Shown: in pieces, positions 1 to 13,671 of the stretch
How the letters are laid out: each line of letters begins with the position of its first letter
Numbering within the stretch: position 1 is the first letter of the stretch
The notes under the pieces: generated by a model
What the model was told of the DNA's origin: nothing
The model's input: only the letters and a program-made list of their open reading frames with translations
Databases searched by the model: none
Program-made: the position numbers and the translations under genes
NCBI GenBank assembly: GCA_030770425.1
Contig: JASJFT010000007.1
Span: 66,245-130,244, forward strand
Source: Darksidea phi
Taxonomy: Eukaryota; Ascomycota; Dothideomycetes; Pleosporales; Lentitheciaceae
Length of the DNA: 64,000 nucleotides
Direction: 5' to 3'

Positions 1-699
1 AGAGTTTGTTGGCCGTGCGTGTGAAGGGGCGCGAAGAATTCATGCTGTTGCCCGCGAGACGGCGGAGAGACGTGAGGAGGCCATGCTGAGCTAAGGTTGT
101 GATATGCAGTCGTGTACCGTGAAGGCGCACGGATTATGGCCGTTGGATACGCCAAGGCCCGTTGGGCCATGGCAGGGGTTCGCTAGATCCGTATAGTTCA
201 TCACAATCTCGAATCCTGCTCTATCACTAGCTATGTATGCTTTCATTTAGTCCTACAAAGGAACAATGTCTTGTAAGCAGGTTTCACGAGGGTTGGTGCA
301 TCGTTCCCATATGCCTGCGTATCCAGCGCACGGCGCAATACAGTCGGTGTAGGCGCAAAAATGTGCTTGATGTAATTAGATTTCTCCTATTTCGTTGTTA
401 TATCTTATCCCTCACATTTTGATGCTTGAGTACATTCTGACCCCTACATTGGTCAGTCGGATCGTGACAGGACATGCCAATGGACGAACATCTTCAGCAC
501 CAAAACCGGATAACGCTATATGGTGCTCGTCAAGGCGGATCCAAAGTGTTTGTGCCACGACCACTCAAGCTGATGGCGTTCAATGGCATGTATTTGTAAT
601 CCTCTGCAGTAGAAGCAAGAGCACTGCGGTATCAACATACACGAAGCACTACTACGCCAGCGGCTATATCGACGAGCTACTCGCCTCCCTCCTCTTGAT
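1..699. other. No gene recognised at left edge
   Basis: I see no supportable gene here. The first 94 bases are open in one plus-strand frame and end in TAA at 92-94, which could be the tail of a gene lying to the left. Thirty open codons are too few to claim it. The rest has no recognisable motif. Confidence 0.4.
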
Positions 700-960
700 C
701 CCGCTTGACTACCCCATCTCTGCGGCTACGACTTCTTCATGCTTGAAGTCAGCAGTGGCACTTACTCTTTTTCTACACCTCTCAATTTCGTCGGCCTGCT
801 GCATCGCGATACAGCGAATGTGCCCAGCGACGGGTCTCCGGTCACCACATTGGAGGCTAACAATCCAGGGCCGTGGTTGAAGCATTGCCATATTGGATGG
901 CAAACTTTATGTGGAATGTGCGATGCACGTCGTGGAGGAGAAGAGTAACTCATTATTTCC
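700..960 (+). pseudogene. Multicopper oxidase (laccase-like) C-terminal relic
   Basis: One plus-strand frame reads through the C-terminal copper-binding region of a laccase-type multicopper oxidase. A stretch matching the family's HPxHLHGHDF motif reads PHLCGYDFFML at about 712-744. It is followed by a typical linker (HRDTANVP, then NNPGPW) and by HCHIGWQ near 880-903, where the family has HCHIGWH. At least three copper-ligand histidines are therefore replaced (HLHGH to HLCGY, and the last H to Q). After about base 922 the expected continuation MHVVEEKS appears in another frame, so there is a frameshift. In-frame stops lie just upstream and no start or N-terminal cupredoxin domain is visible. 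I read it as a dead fragment of a secreted oxidase. Functional loss is inferred from the missing ligands and broken frame. Confidence 0.7.
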
Positions 961-1179
961 GTTGCTCGATTTCGTGAGATGTAAATGCAGGTGAGAGGTA
1001 ACCTTGTAGGGTTGCAGAACCTAGTATGCGGAATGAGAACATAGCTGAATACTGGTCACCGACATTTGCCATTGATTGACTGGAATGCTGCAATGTTCTC
1101 CGCGGATAATAGCAGTTCTTGGCTCTGTTCCTTTCGCACCAGTAACCTTTTTGATCCTGTGCGGTTCGTCTCTACCCGC

Positions 1180-1426
1180 GTTTGCTTCATGCCGCCGACA
1201 TTGGGGGACCAGAGCTTCGCCGAAGATGTTCTCGGCTGCCATAAGCGATCCAGTATGCGGGAGCGGTAGCGGCAGGAAGAGTGGCGACCTTCTAACGAGA
1301 GAAGTGGAGCGGGACAGGAATACTGGGCTTTTCTGGTTAGCCCTCGAATTTGTGAGGATAAAGTCCGCATTTGGAGGGTCCATATCTTCTGCGCGATCAC
1401 TACTGGAGTACGTTACCTGTCGATGA
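1180..1426 (+). pseudogene. Possible PhzF-family (phenazine biosynthesis-like) relic
   Basis: Two overlapping frames carry pieces resembling the C-terminal half of PhzF-fold isomerase-like proteins. QSFAEDVLG is at about 1210-1236. After a frame change comes SDPVCGSGSG at about 1244-1270, close to the family's hallmark EDPVCGSG. The tail AITTGVRYLS near 1392-1422, in yet another frame, resembles the family's C-terminal end. No continuous frame joins them, so at best this is a decayed gene. The match is by eye and short; chance similarity remains possible. Confidence 0.35.
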
Positions 1427-4380
1427 AAGCAGATGGCTTATGGTTGAATGATACATCTCTCGCTCACAAACCGCCACTCTAGATCTAGTCTAACTGTGCC
1501 TGGAGCGACTGGGGAAGACCGCTTTGTGAAGCAGTGTCCGCGTGATGAATGTGTAAGTGGCAAGGCAGCCCGCGAGGCACCTGTTCAATGCAGGTACGGA
1601 AGCAAGAGGAGCTTGAGGAAGGAGTTCAAACGCCGCTATCTTCGCGTTATCACGATACCTCACACGATGGAGTACTGTGTTGTCTACCGGCTGCTGCGGA
1701 TGGTGGAAACTTGATAGAATCGGAAGGAGACAAGAGACAAATGGGGCGAGACTTGTTTTGCGGACGTTTTTGAGGTCGGAACGAGGACGTTCGAGGAAGG
1801 TTATTACGGAACCAATCTGCGCCAGGGGTCTCCTGCATGCAGTAGGCGTGGGTCTAGTTCCTCAGGGGAGGGTTCTGATTGCCCCTAGGCTCCCATGCAG
1901 TGTCGTCAATGTTGCCGAAGCTGTTGTATGGTAGAAGCTTAGGGTGCCTAGTACCACAGATATGCACGTTGCTTCGGCAGCTGAAGCGCGTGATTAAGTC
2001 GCTGCACTCATGCACAGAAACGTGGGATAGGTTCAACTCGCATAGGTTAGTGGTGTCGATTGGCAGAGGCCTGCTCCAGTTATCCAATTGAGGAGACCTC
2101 CGCTGAGACTGCGAAGGGAGTACGTCCGAATAGGACAAGATGGCCGCCTCCGCATCACTGTATGACGGACGGGTACCTTTTCTAGACGTCTTCTGTGCAT
2201 TATGCCTACTCATTCACGTAATCCACCACTAGTTCTTTGGTCATGTGTCACTGATGCGTTGCTCGCCATCGTGTCCTGCGCGGAAATCTACCGTTGGGTA
2301 ACCGTCTCAGCCGCTGCTTTCGGACAGCTAGGAAGAAAGTGTGTCCCGCACTAAGCCATCGCCATAATAGTCTTGTCCGTAGTCTCAAGGCGCCCCGGGA
2401 TGCACTACTCGCGAGCGAGTGCGATGTCGCCAAGCCACCGAGAAGGGCCATTGATACACTTTTTCCGTACCACAGCATCTGCATTTAGGATTAGCGAGGC
2501 TGTCTATCATTTGCAATAACCGTGATAGAAGAGTGGTGGCAAGACGTGTTCAGCCCCGGCAGAAGTGACAGGCCTTTGATCCAGACTGCTCCGAACAGAC
2601 AAATGCCCAGACATTCGGAGCAGGCTGCGAGATGGGATACTCATAGGATGACCGCTCCGCAACACCACAGCTCTATCGCTAATTCGCGATGACGCCAAGG
2701 AAAGAAAGCAACCAGAGTGAGAAAAGGGTACAAAAGGGCAGGTGCTCTTATGGTGGCTTGTTCAAGATCGACATATTTTTTCCGTGTTTGCGCGAGATCC
2801 GCCAGTGTCGGGGGGAAGGAGGGGGTTTGAAGGAACACTTCTCCACTAAGTTACCTCCCTGCATGCCTGCAACGCCACACGTTTTTTTGTTTTCCTTGGA
2901 GATATGGCCGCTGCCGTCGTCGTCGTTGTCGTCGCATATCTAGCTATCCGCCAGCCTCTCGAGCCCGGTCACAGAAACTCACCCAGTCCAGCGTCCAAAC
3001 TTGTCGGCTACAGCATCGGACTTCGGCTGGAAAGACTGCTCGCCTGCTCATGACAACTGTGGCCGTGTCATCTTCATCTGTCCCAAACATTCCGCCCGGT
3101 ATCGCGTTATCTGAGAGGTAGCCAAGGCCTGTCTCGGTTTTATATTAATGTGCAGTCAACTAGCCTGAACGAGCAGGTGCTTTAGACTTACGTGCTTTTA
3201 AGCTTAACTTAGTGAGCGTTGTGGTCAGCCGATCGAAGCAGTTGGGCCCCCGGCAGCCTGCATGGTTCTCCGATATCATATCCATAGGCGAATCAAGCAT
3301 GATCTGCATTCCTTCATCAGGAAGGCTGGAATGTGCTCGCGCTTGCTGGGACCAGCTGTTTGGCGTCTACGGGTCCTCATTGGCCCATATCCAAATCACC
3401 CTTGCCATGGCCTGGAATTGACCGGCACTTCAGGAGTTACAGACATTACAACCAGGGCAGCGGCTTTAATCTAAACTTGGGCTTCTTATTGGATTCTAGA
3501 TGAGCTACTTGAAGCAAGATAGCCTTGCGATATGGCTGCCATTATCCGGTCACCTCCACCGCAACATCTCTCAACGACTGTACCCGTTCCAAAGCGCCTT
3601 TGCTATGCTTCGCCCTCTACTGCACGCCATCTCGTATCGGTCCTTGATTTCCACCAATTGCTACGATTTATTCTATTGATCGTTAAGGTGGTGATGGCGG
3701 ACCGTCCCGAGTCCTTGGTCGCCATGGTTCAAGGGGAAGGGTGCATCCGGCATAACTTGACGACATCTAGTCCTTACTGGGGCAACCGCCCGTTACAATC
3801 CAAAATAAACAACCAATAATTGCGTGCCGTGGCGGACAGAACAATTGGTGTAAGGGGGGCCCATGAGGCGCCCTCCGAGATGACTTCAATGTGGCTTATT
3901 TGACACCAGTTATCATCGTCTTCCTACGCACCTGTCTTATTTTGGCAAGGGTATTTGAAGCTATTGAATCATTCCTTCACGCATGCGTTTCGAGGTTGAG
4001 ATACAGCAGCAGTTAAATTCGCATCCCTACACCGGCAGGCACCTTAATATCAACTGCATCTTGCCAAGATCCATACGGCTGATCTTCTGGGTAGTGACTT
4101 GCCGTCTGTCCCCCATGATTTATCTACTGTTAGTCCGCTATCAATGCTAATGCCGTGACCATAGTGGCTTTACCTCCGGGCTGCAGTGTGTGACCTCCCA
4201 TCTTAGGTAGGGAAGCAGTACAACTGCCACGTTGAGCCGCGGTCCGTCGCCGCAGTATTTGCTGTGCATCTTGATGTATGTCGGACACGCGATGCTTACC
4301 TTGTTTTTGCTAACTGGTCCTTTTTGGAAGGTGCATCTCGCCACCCATCCTACCTCCACTTCAAGCCCGGCATCAACCAA
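1427..4380. other. Gene-poor accessory stretch
   Basis: About 3 kb without a gene I can support. There are several short open frames (for example 3,532-3,819 with a true ATG), but none shows a recognisable domain or a convincing intron structure. A short stretch near 3,020-3,110 has a vaguely secreted-hydrolase look, too weak to annotate. Composition is near the neighbours' and not strongly AT-rich. Confidence 0.4.
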
Positions 4381-4381
4381 C

Positions 4382-4390
4382 TATATAAGG
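4382..4390 (+). promoter_or_regulatory. TATA box of subtilase copy A
   Basis: TATATAAGG lies 107-116 bases upstream of the protease start at 4,498. The position and perfect TATA core support a regulated, TATA-type promoter, as is common for secreted hydrolases. Confidence 0.55.
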
Positions 4391-4497
4391 CAGCCCCAGG
4401 ACCTCTACAACCACCGGGCATCGATCGCGCCAGACTTTGTCCATCGACAACGGACTTTCATCCACTCTACAGCCGATTCTTTTGAAGTCTCTTCAGC

Positions 4498-5914
<1,417 letters not shown>

Positions 5915-7400
5915 ACGCTCAAATATGTAATGTCTAGTATGCCGCCAAGCACAGCCGTCGCATGATAGAAATGGAAATAGTAGCATAAAGATGAGTGGTT
6001 GTTCTTTATAGCGTCAAGGTTCATCAGGGTGATCGTTTTTGGTAGCGTATGATCAATGCAGTGTTTGCTGGTTTATCTAAACATTGTTGTCTTGCTGCTC
6101 GCTCTTTTATTTCTAGTGGATCCAGAGTGTTTCTCTGTGTAGATTTCTTCCCACCCACCACAGCCGTTGTGTCACCCACATTATCATATGAAGTAAGAGT
6201 AAGCATCGGGTTCCGCCTAGCGCCCCGAAGTCTCGAAATGCACAACATACGTACCACGACAACGGTTCTTTGTGCTTCCCGGTTTGTCTCCTGGTGTGGC
6301 AGGTCGTACTATGTATGTGCCACGCAGTAGCACGCGATATGACGTTTTTGGGGTGTGCAATTGTGTTTTTCATCTTTCTCTGGTAAGTTGGGCATGGAGA
6401 ATGTAGCGGGCCTGGAAAATCTGAAACGCACCAATTGACTTGCAGCGTGTAGCTGTTGACAAAGAACATAAACTAGCTTCAAGCCATGGGACAGTTTTTG
6501 GGGGTCTACTACTGCAGAGTTGGGATTGTTAGTCGGTGAGCTTGGGGAAACTAGTCAAGCGTTTGTGATCGGTTAAGACCCAGATCTTTGTGCATGTGGC
6601 ACAACAAACGATACAAACAGTATTCTGGGGTTCGAGTGTTTCTTGGTTTTTGACAGTAGCATCTAACCTCTTGCAGTGAGACAAACGTTGCAACCTACCT
6701 TAGTTACGCCTAGCGGTCTCCTTGCGACTTTGGATGATCCGCCTGATCGGCGTTGGGGGGGCCACCCTGCGATCGTCTGTTCGCTTCATAACTAAGAGGA
6801 CCGCCTCATATGATGTGACGGTTCACGATGAGCATGTGTTCAATTAATACCGGAGCCGTGCGAATCAACACTTTACACAGAAGACCACATCGCTTTGACG
6901 CTGGCATATCGTAGCCTAAAATCTCACATTGGGCACGTGTACTTTAGTTAATGCAATCAGCTTGATAGCAAGTGAGCGAGCCTCTAGAACGATTTGGCGG
7001 GCCATCAGTGACGGTTGAAATAAGCTCCTCCATGCAGACGGCACAATGAGCTTGCACGTCTTAGTTTCGGCACTCATGATCTCCACGGCTATCCCTGCGG
7101 ATCTCAATAACGGCAGTCCTGTCCCGGCCGCCCTCCCTGATCCTCGCGATCCCCACATTATGCGGGCCTCATGTTCTCGCGTAGCGAAACCCAGGCCACC
7201 GGATAGTTCAGCAATTCGTGCGAAATGGCACCAGTTTGATCGTCCACGTCCATATAGGCGCAATCTAATGTGAGGTAGTCTAGGACTGGTAGAGCGAATG
7301 AAGATCGGGCGCGCGCTGGGTGCGGGAGGAAAATTGATGGATGTTTAATTAGGGGTCGGCTGCGCGGGAAGGCGGAACATCTGGAGTTTGCTCCGGATAC
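5915..7400. other. Intergenic accessory DNA
   Basis: I see no recognisable gene downstream of protease copy A. A 75-codon frame at 7,046-7,273 starts with ATG and has a hydrophobic N-terminus, but nothing else supports it (see findings). Confidence 0.4.
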
Positions 7401-7407
7401 AGGGTTG

Positions 7408-7438
7408 GACTGCTCCGAAGTTTGTTTTCGGAGCAGTC
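7408..7438. repeat. Perfect 12-bp inverted repeat (hairpin)
   Basis: GACTGCTCCGAA at 7408-7419 is followed by a 7-nt spacer and its exact reverse complement at 7427-7438. It could be a dyad recognised by a dimeric regulator, a relic of a transposon end, or a structured RNA. A third related half-site (GAGTTTGCTCCGG) lies just upstream at 7,384-7,396. No gene is clearly linked to it. Confidence 0.6.
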
Positions 7439-10400
7439 ATGTGGAGCCTCATATACGGGGAGCGGCAGCCGGTTTCGTTCTCCACAACATCATATTGGAG
7501 CTTGCTGTTAACCTCGAACCTCGCGCATATCGACAATATTCATCGCTGGTGCTACAATGCAGCTATTGGCGACAAAATGTACCTCTTTCGGCTGCCATTG
7601 GACCTCCTTCGGCAACGAGTGGTCATCTTTCAGGCTGTTAGAATCGAGATGGTCCAGGTGAAACTTCGGTATACAGTTCACCCGCCGTTTCATAGGCTTT
7701 TTGGAGCCGGAAACCGCGTCTTTGATGTCCTTAGCCACAGCTAACAACCCGCGAAAGCTCGCAAGCTTTCCATCGTTAGCAGAACAAAATTTACGGTGAG
7801 CACCTTTGCAACGGTCGCATGTTCAGCTCTCGTTACACCATTACAACCTTAATCACACGAGACTCAGCGTCGCGAGTTAGCTCTCACTAGTTTCGTTCGC
7901 AACGTCAAATCCGGACAACGCCATAGACGGGGCCTAGTGGGCCAAATGCGACCTTTCGCGGCGTCTGCGGCGTGCTCCACCGATCAGACCACAGCGTCGC
8001 ATCCAGACTTGCAAACAGCTATCGAGAACCCCGTTCACAGAGGTGGCCGAAGAGTGTGGGAGAAGCAAGCTCGTGATTGCTGTGGCGCGGAACCTCTGGC
8101 TGCAGCTGGGCGTTCAGGCCTTGTCTTCTGACGAGTCGTGATGCCTGTCAATCGGTAGTCATGCTAACTGCGCCAGCAAAGGTCTTATCGTCGCTACCTC
8201 CAATAATGTTAGGGAGCCGGTTTAGCAACGCTAAATTTGATCACAACCCTCGCGTACGAAGGCGCAAGTGACGCATAATGGATACATGAGGGGTTATATC
8301 TGGTGTGGAATTGGAGGCCCACCTATAAGTATCTCTCACAGTGCTCCGTCTACAGGTCTCTGCTAAGATCACATCCAAGGTAACATCCGCTCTTTGAGGC
8401 ATACCTTCGCTTTCCGCAACGACTCCCATTAAATTCGATTACACATCAATGTCAGCTGCTGCCGGAGAACAATTCTCTCCGTCCTGGAGAACTCATCCTG
8501 CTAGTACAACAGGAGCGATGGGGTCACCACCTTCTAGCTTGAGGGGCGGTAGGTAAGTGGGAGACAATTTGTCTCACGATTATCCGGTCTACAAGCTTCA
8601 CTCAATCTAAAAGTTAATAACAGTGTCTGTTTCGAAGCCTGCACCTGCATCGGCGACGGAAGTTGTGTCTGCGCCTACTCCTTCCGAACGCTTGTTGATC
8701 ATCGCTCCATCAATCCCAGGGTCTATGAGTGTGCATGCATCAAGGCCGGGAGCATTTCTTTGAAATTGTAAAAGATAGCTACCGAGATAACTGACGGCTG
8801 CGAACAGTGTTGGATAGGATCCGTCATCCGGCGCCCTGCTGTTGTTCTTCCTTGGATACAACGCCCACCACTTAGCAGCAACTGTCTCTGACCTTGTTTG
8901 CATTGCATACGTATCTCCCCTACAAGCAGATGGGAACACTCAAAGCAATAATGCTGGACATTTCTGTTGCGGCAGGCCCTTGACCTTCAGCGTTACGACA
9001 TATACGAAAACTGGCCAACCCGGGACTACCACACTGGATGCACGTAACCGGAAGATTGTCACACATTGCAGTACCGCTTCTACAATTCCAACGCAACGGC
9101 ATTCGGACAACACTTAAGGGGAGTTACTATAGGATGCCACTCCAGGACTGTGACTCTGCTCTCAAGGATCGTCGAGGAACGCAATGAACGCCCGGGGGAG
9201 CTTCGCATACCGCGGACAGGGTGATTTGACAAGTTCTCGACTTCCATCTTCTGTCAATCCTGTAGGCAAGATCACGCGTGCGCTCCAGCTGCCGGAATAT
9301 GACATTTTCGAATCCTACTCGACGTGGCAACTCTATCACACCAGGGCGCACTGCTTCATGCTGCTAAGCACGCATCAAAGGCGCCTTATCCCCTTATCTT
9401 GCTGTCATATCTTGGCATGCATGTCTGCCTTACTGCATGCTTGTCGGTGTGCTGCCCTTTTTGGTAGGTAACTCTCGTCGTCGGATGTCGAGTCAAGCTT
9501 TCGTTTTATTCAATAGAATGACGAACCTATAATCCCCGCACAGCCTACTGTAACAGCGAATCATTCCTCAACTCGCCGAGTCCGCTCCGGAGAAGATCCC
9601 TGCATATGCCCACCGATGCGGTCCTGGCTAATATACATTATGTGCACAGACCACCAATGTAAGAAACTCTCACGAGGTCTTCCCCACCTCCAGCACCACC
9701 TTCCTCTACACGCGACCGTAGGGCAAACCCTGCCTTGAAACCTTACCTGCTTTCAGTGGACGCATACTGGCGGCAATCCTTCTCCCACGTCATCCGTTCA
9801 TTCTGGTGCATGTGTGGAGCACCACGGAGATAATGGAAAAACTCACAGAATGGCCACGGTCTGATGTTGAGGCGCTAAAGCCTCGATCAACGTTTATCGC
9901 AGCGTACGAGATATACATTACGGAGTGCCACGTCGTTGTGAACGGCAGTGTCAGAGGGCATCTCGAACTCAACTGTTCAACGCTGACTGTCAAATTCAAT
10001 CGACTCATGGAAATACTGATGTCGCAGGCCTTATCTATCGTCGACTCTCGCCAGTCACGATTGTTCGTGCCGACCCCTGTTCGCAGTAACGGCCTTTGGC
10101 GCTCTGATGACTTCGGCTGTACTCCCCACTGATGCACACCTACTCGCTTCCTTCCCGCGCTGCGGCTTGCTGCGGACGTTCAAGATGCAGGCGCTTTACT
10201 TTCTCATACGTCTTGTTCCTCCCGAGCAGGCTTTGACGACTACGGAGCGCACGTCCATTCGCACGGTTTTTTCTACGGCTATGTTTACGGATGTCACGTC
10301 GATCTCAAAGGCCGCATCCTTGTTCGCCGGGTGTATTACTACCATCATCAATCGTTTAGATTGATGCAATGCAGCCAAGATATACCTTGTTGCCGAAAAT

Positions 10401-10850
10401 CCACGCTGCTCTTGTTGTCCGGCTCGAACCGATTGCGACCATCTCATCTTAGGGCTGTGGTTCCCGTATGGGATAGCACACTCCCGCGTTACCCACGATA
10501 CCCACGATATCCGTTTGGGTACGTTCGCAACTCCGTCGTAACGCTAGGGTGGGAGAGGAAGGTCCAAAGTTCCACACGGCCTTCACCAAGGTAAACATGT
10601 TGCTAGTGTACGGCTTTCTACCTTCCTACCCTGACTGTGATAATCTTTTCAGGATGCGTGGATCAGGCCCCTGTTTGGCATCGCAGCGTCTATCACCTTA
10701 CCGCATCAGACTATTTGACATGTCCATATCGGGACCACAACGGCTGCAGGCAATCTACAACGACACCTTGCCGGCACGCTACTGAGGAAGGTGGTCAACG
10801 GTGTCAAGGCTACAATCGCGTCGTCATATCATGAAGGTCTTGCGCCCAGG
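7439..10850. other. Gene-poor stretch with unidentified coding-like fragments
   Basis: About 3.4 kb without a supportable gene. Several broken frames look protein-like without matching a family I know. Near 8,627-8,760 a short cysteine-rich stretch (CFEACTCIGDGSCVCAYSF) ends in a stop. From 10,134 to 10,594 one plus-strand frame is open for about 150 codons, including FDDYGAHVHSHGFFYGYVYG. I suspect decayed genes but cannot name them. Confidence 0.35.
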
Positions 10851-10858
10851 TATATAAA
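10851..10858 (+). promoter_or_regulatory. TATA box of subtilase copy B
   Basis: TATATAAA lies 134-141 bases upstream of the start at 10,992, the same kind of arrangement as in copy A. This suggests the two proteases kept a similar inducible promoter type. Confidence 0.5.
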
Positions 10859-10991
10859 GACTACTTTCCTCACCAATCTTTCATCCCTCAGCTCTTAGGG
10901 TTCAGCACAGCACTTTAGCAACCTACAGTCTCTCCTCTTCAATTTGTTCCAGTCCTCGATCCATCCGAGCATTGTCTCTTGATCTTTAAAA

Positions 10992-12292
<1,301 letters not shown>

Positions 12293-12795
12293 TCACAACG
12301 GGCAATAGCCCGGGTGCGTCTCTCTAGTGAGGGGTGAATAGGATCAAGATAGGATTGAGATTGGTGTCATGGCATGCCAAGCTATAGTCACAATGCTTCC
12401 GAGATGCATCTTTCTGGCGTTTGCTCCTTGGCAAGATTGGTTAGGTGCGCATACGATGGAATGAACAATGGCGTTCTCCTAATGACTGTCCCTACGAGAG
12501 ATGATAATGTGGGCCTGGAGTCTAGATAGTACGGTAGTATTTTCGCTTGGTGCTTAATTGGTAATATCTTACTAGACGTCGGTGTTCTGCTCCGCGTCAC
12601 GGTCCGGATATACCCAACAGAAATCGCAGCAATCGCGTCCACTGCTTCTGCAGCGAGAAAGTGGTATTTTTTGTCTGTGTGGCTCAAGAGCCTGTCCATG
12701 ATCCATGGATAACTTTGGCTGGCTACTAAGCTTGAGAATGCACGCTTTTTCCAACCTCTACACTTCAATTATGGCTTAGACTATGAGCACTCGAT
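12293..12795. other. Intergenic, 3' of protease copy B
   Basis: I see nothing recognisable here. It separates the protease gene from the insertion starting at 12,796. Confidence 0.4.
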
Positions 12796-13109
12796 ATAAA
12801 GTTACTGGTTCCCCTCCCCCAGGAGCTTGGGCCACTACCCGGCGTGACGTCACGTTGGCTCCTGGGCTGGCTGTGTTTTTCGTGATTCTAATCACCTTAT
12901 TATGTTTCAATATTTCGACATCTCACGCAACAGCACAGGCAGTAACTATAGGACAATAACAGCTCCTAATTTACTAATGATACATGTAGACAGTTAAACG
13001 CGCCGACAACGCCGAACCCCCTACTAACAACGATAGCAAGCCTCCCTAGCTAGGTATCCCCGTCGTCCGCCCCTACGTCATCGTTCGTATCGTATCTACT
13101 ATAGACACC

Positions 13110-13345
13110 AGCTCTATCTTCCACGTTAGGTATTAGTTCCTTCGATAGTCTACTAAGAAGGCCGATTCCTCCCTCCTAAACGGTCTTCCCTGTATAAGCT
13201 TGCCCTCTAGCCTACGTAGACGGTATAGCTGCCTCTCGACGAAACGCCTATCCTCGTCATGTAGGGCCTTGGATAGGAACATGTTGCAGGCAACTGCCAA
13301 TAGCTATACGAGAATCCTGTCGCCGCTCGTTCCCTCGAATATGTC
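13110..13345 (-). pseudogene. Decayed minus-strand reading frame inside the insertion
   Basis: On the minus strand a protein-like stretch can be read, including FLSKALHDEDRRFVERQLYR and, further on, GRPFRREESAF. TAG codons interrupt it, as expected from CAG-to-TAG changes. The charged, leucine-spaced composition suggests former coding sequence of the element. I do not recognise the family. Confidence 0.3.
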
Positions 13346-13566
13346 CAACGTGTAGTTAGTCTTATACTAATAATTATTATAATTAAGGAGCCCTGTCGGC
13401 AGCACCTCCCGCCTATAGCGCCGGGGACGCTCCGCCGCGATATTCGAAAGGTTTAGAGCGCTGTACTCGAATAGGCTATTCTACTCTAGTTCCTCCTACT
13501 AAAGGTCCTGCTAAAGGACTAGGCGAACGATCGTTGGTGAAGACATGTAGTTGGTAGGTATTAATA

Positions 13567-13671
13567 TAAGGAAGCTAGCTAAGGATAAGAGATAGATATA
13601 GTAAGGAAGCTGGCTAAGGATAAGAGATAGATATAGTAAGGAAGCTAGCTAAGGATAAGAGATAGATATAG
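13567..13671. repeat. Three tandem 35-bp repeats
   Basis: A 35-bp unit beginning TAAGGAAGCTAGCTAAGGAT is repeated three times (13,567-13,601, 13,602-13,636, 13,637-13,671). The middle copy differs by one base (GCTGGC instead of GCTAGC). It is purine- and TA-rich and lies near the end of the RIP-like part of the insertion. Confidence 0.9.

Noticed and set aside
2..94. Arg/Glu-rich open frame ending in TAA at the left edge
   Set aside because: Thirty codons without a stop are expected by chance fairly often, and no motif identifies it as a gene end.
395..880. 161-codon frame overlapping the laccase relic
   Set aside because: It runs in a different frame from the conserved oxidase motifs and has no family features; it is a shadow.
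8607..8939. 110-codon minus-strand frame
   Set aside because: No recognisable domain and no supporting gene structure; probably chance.
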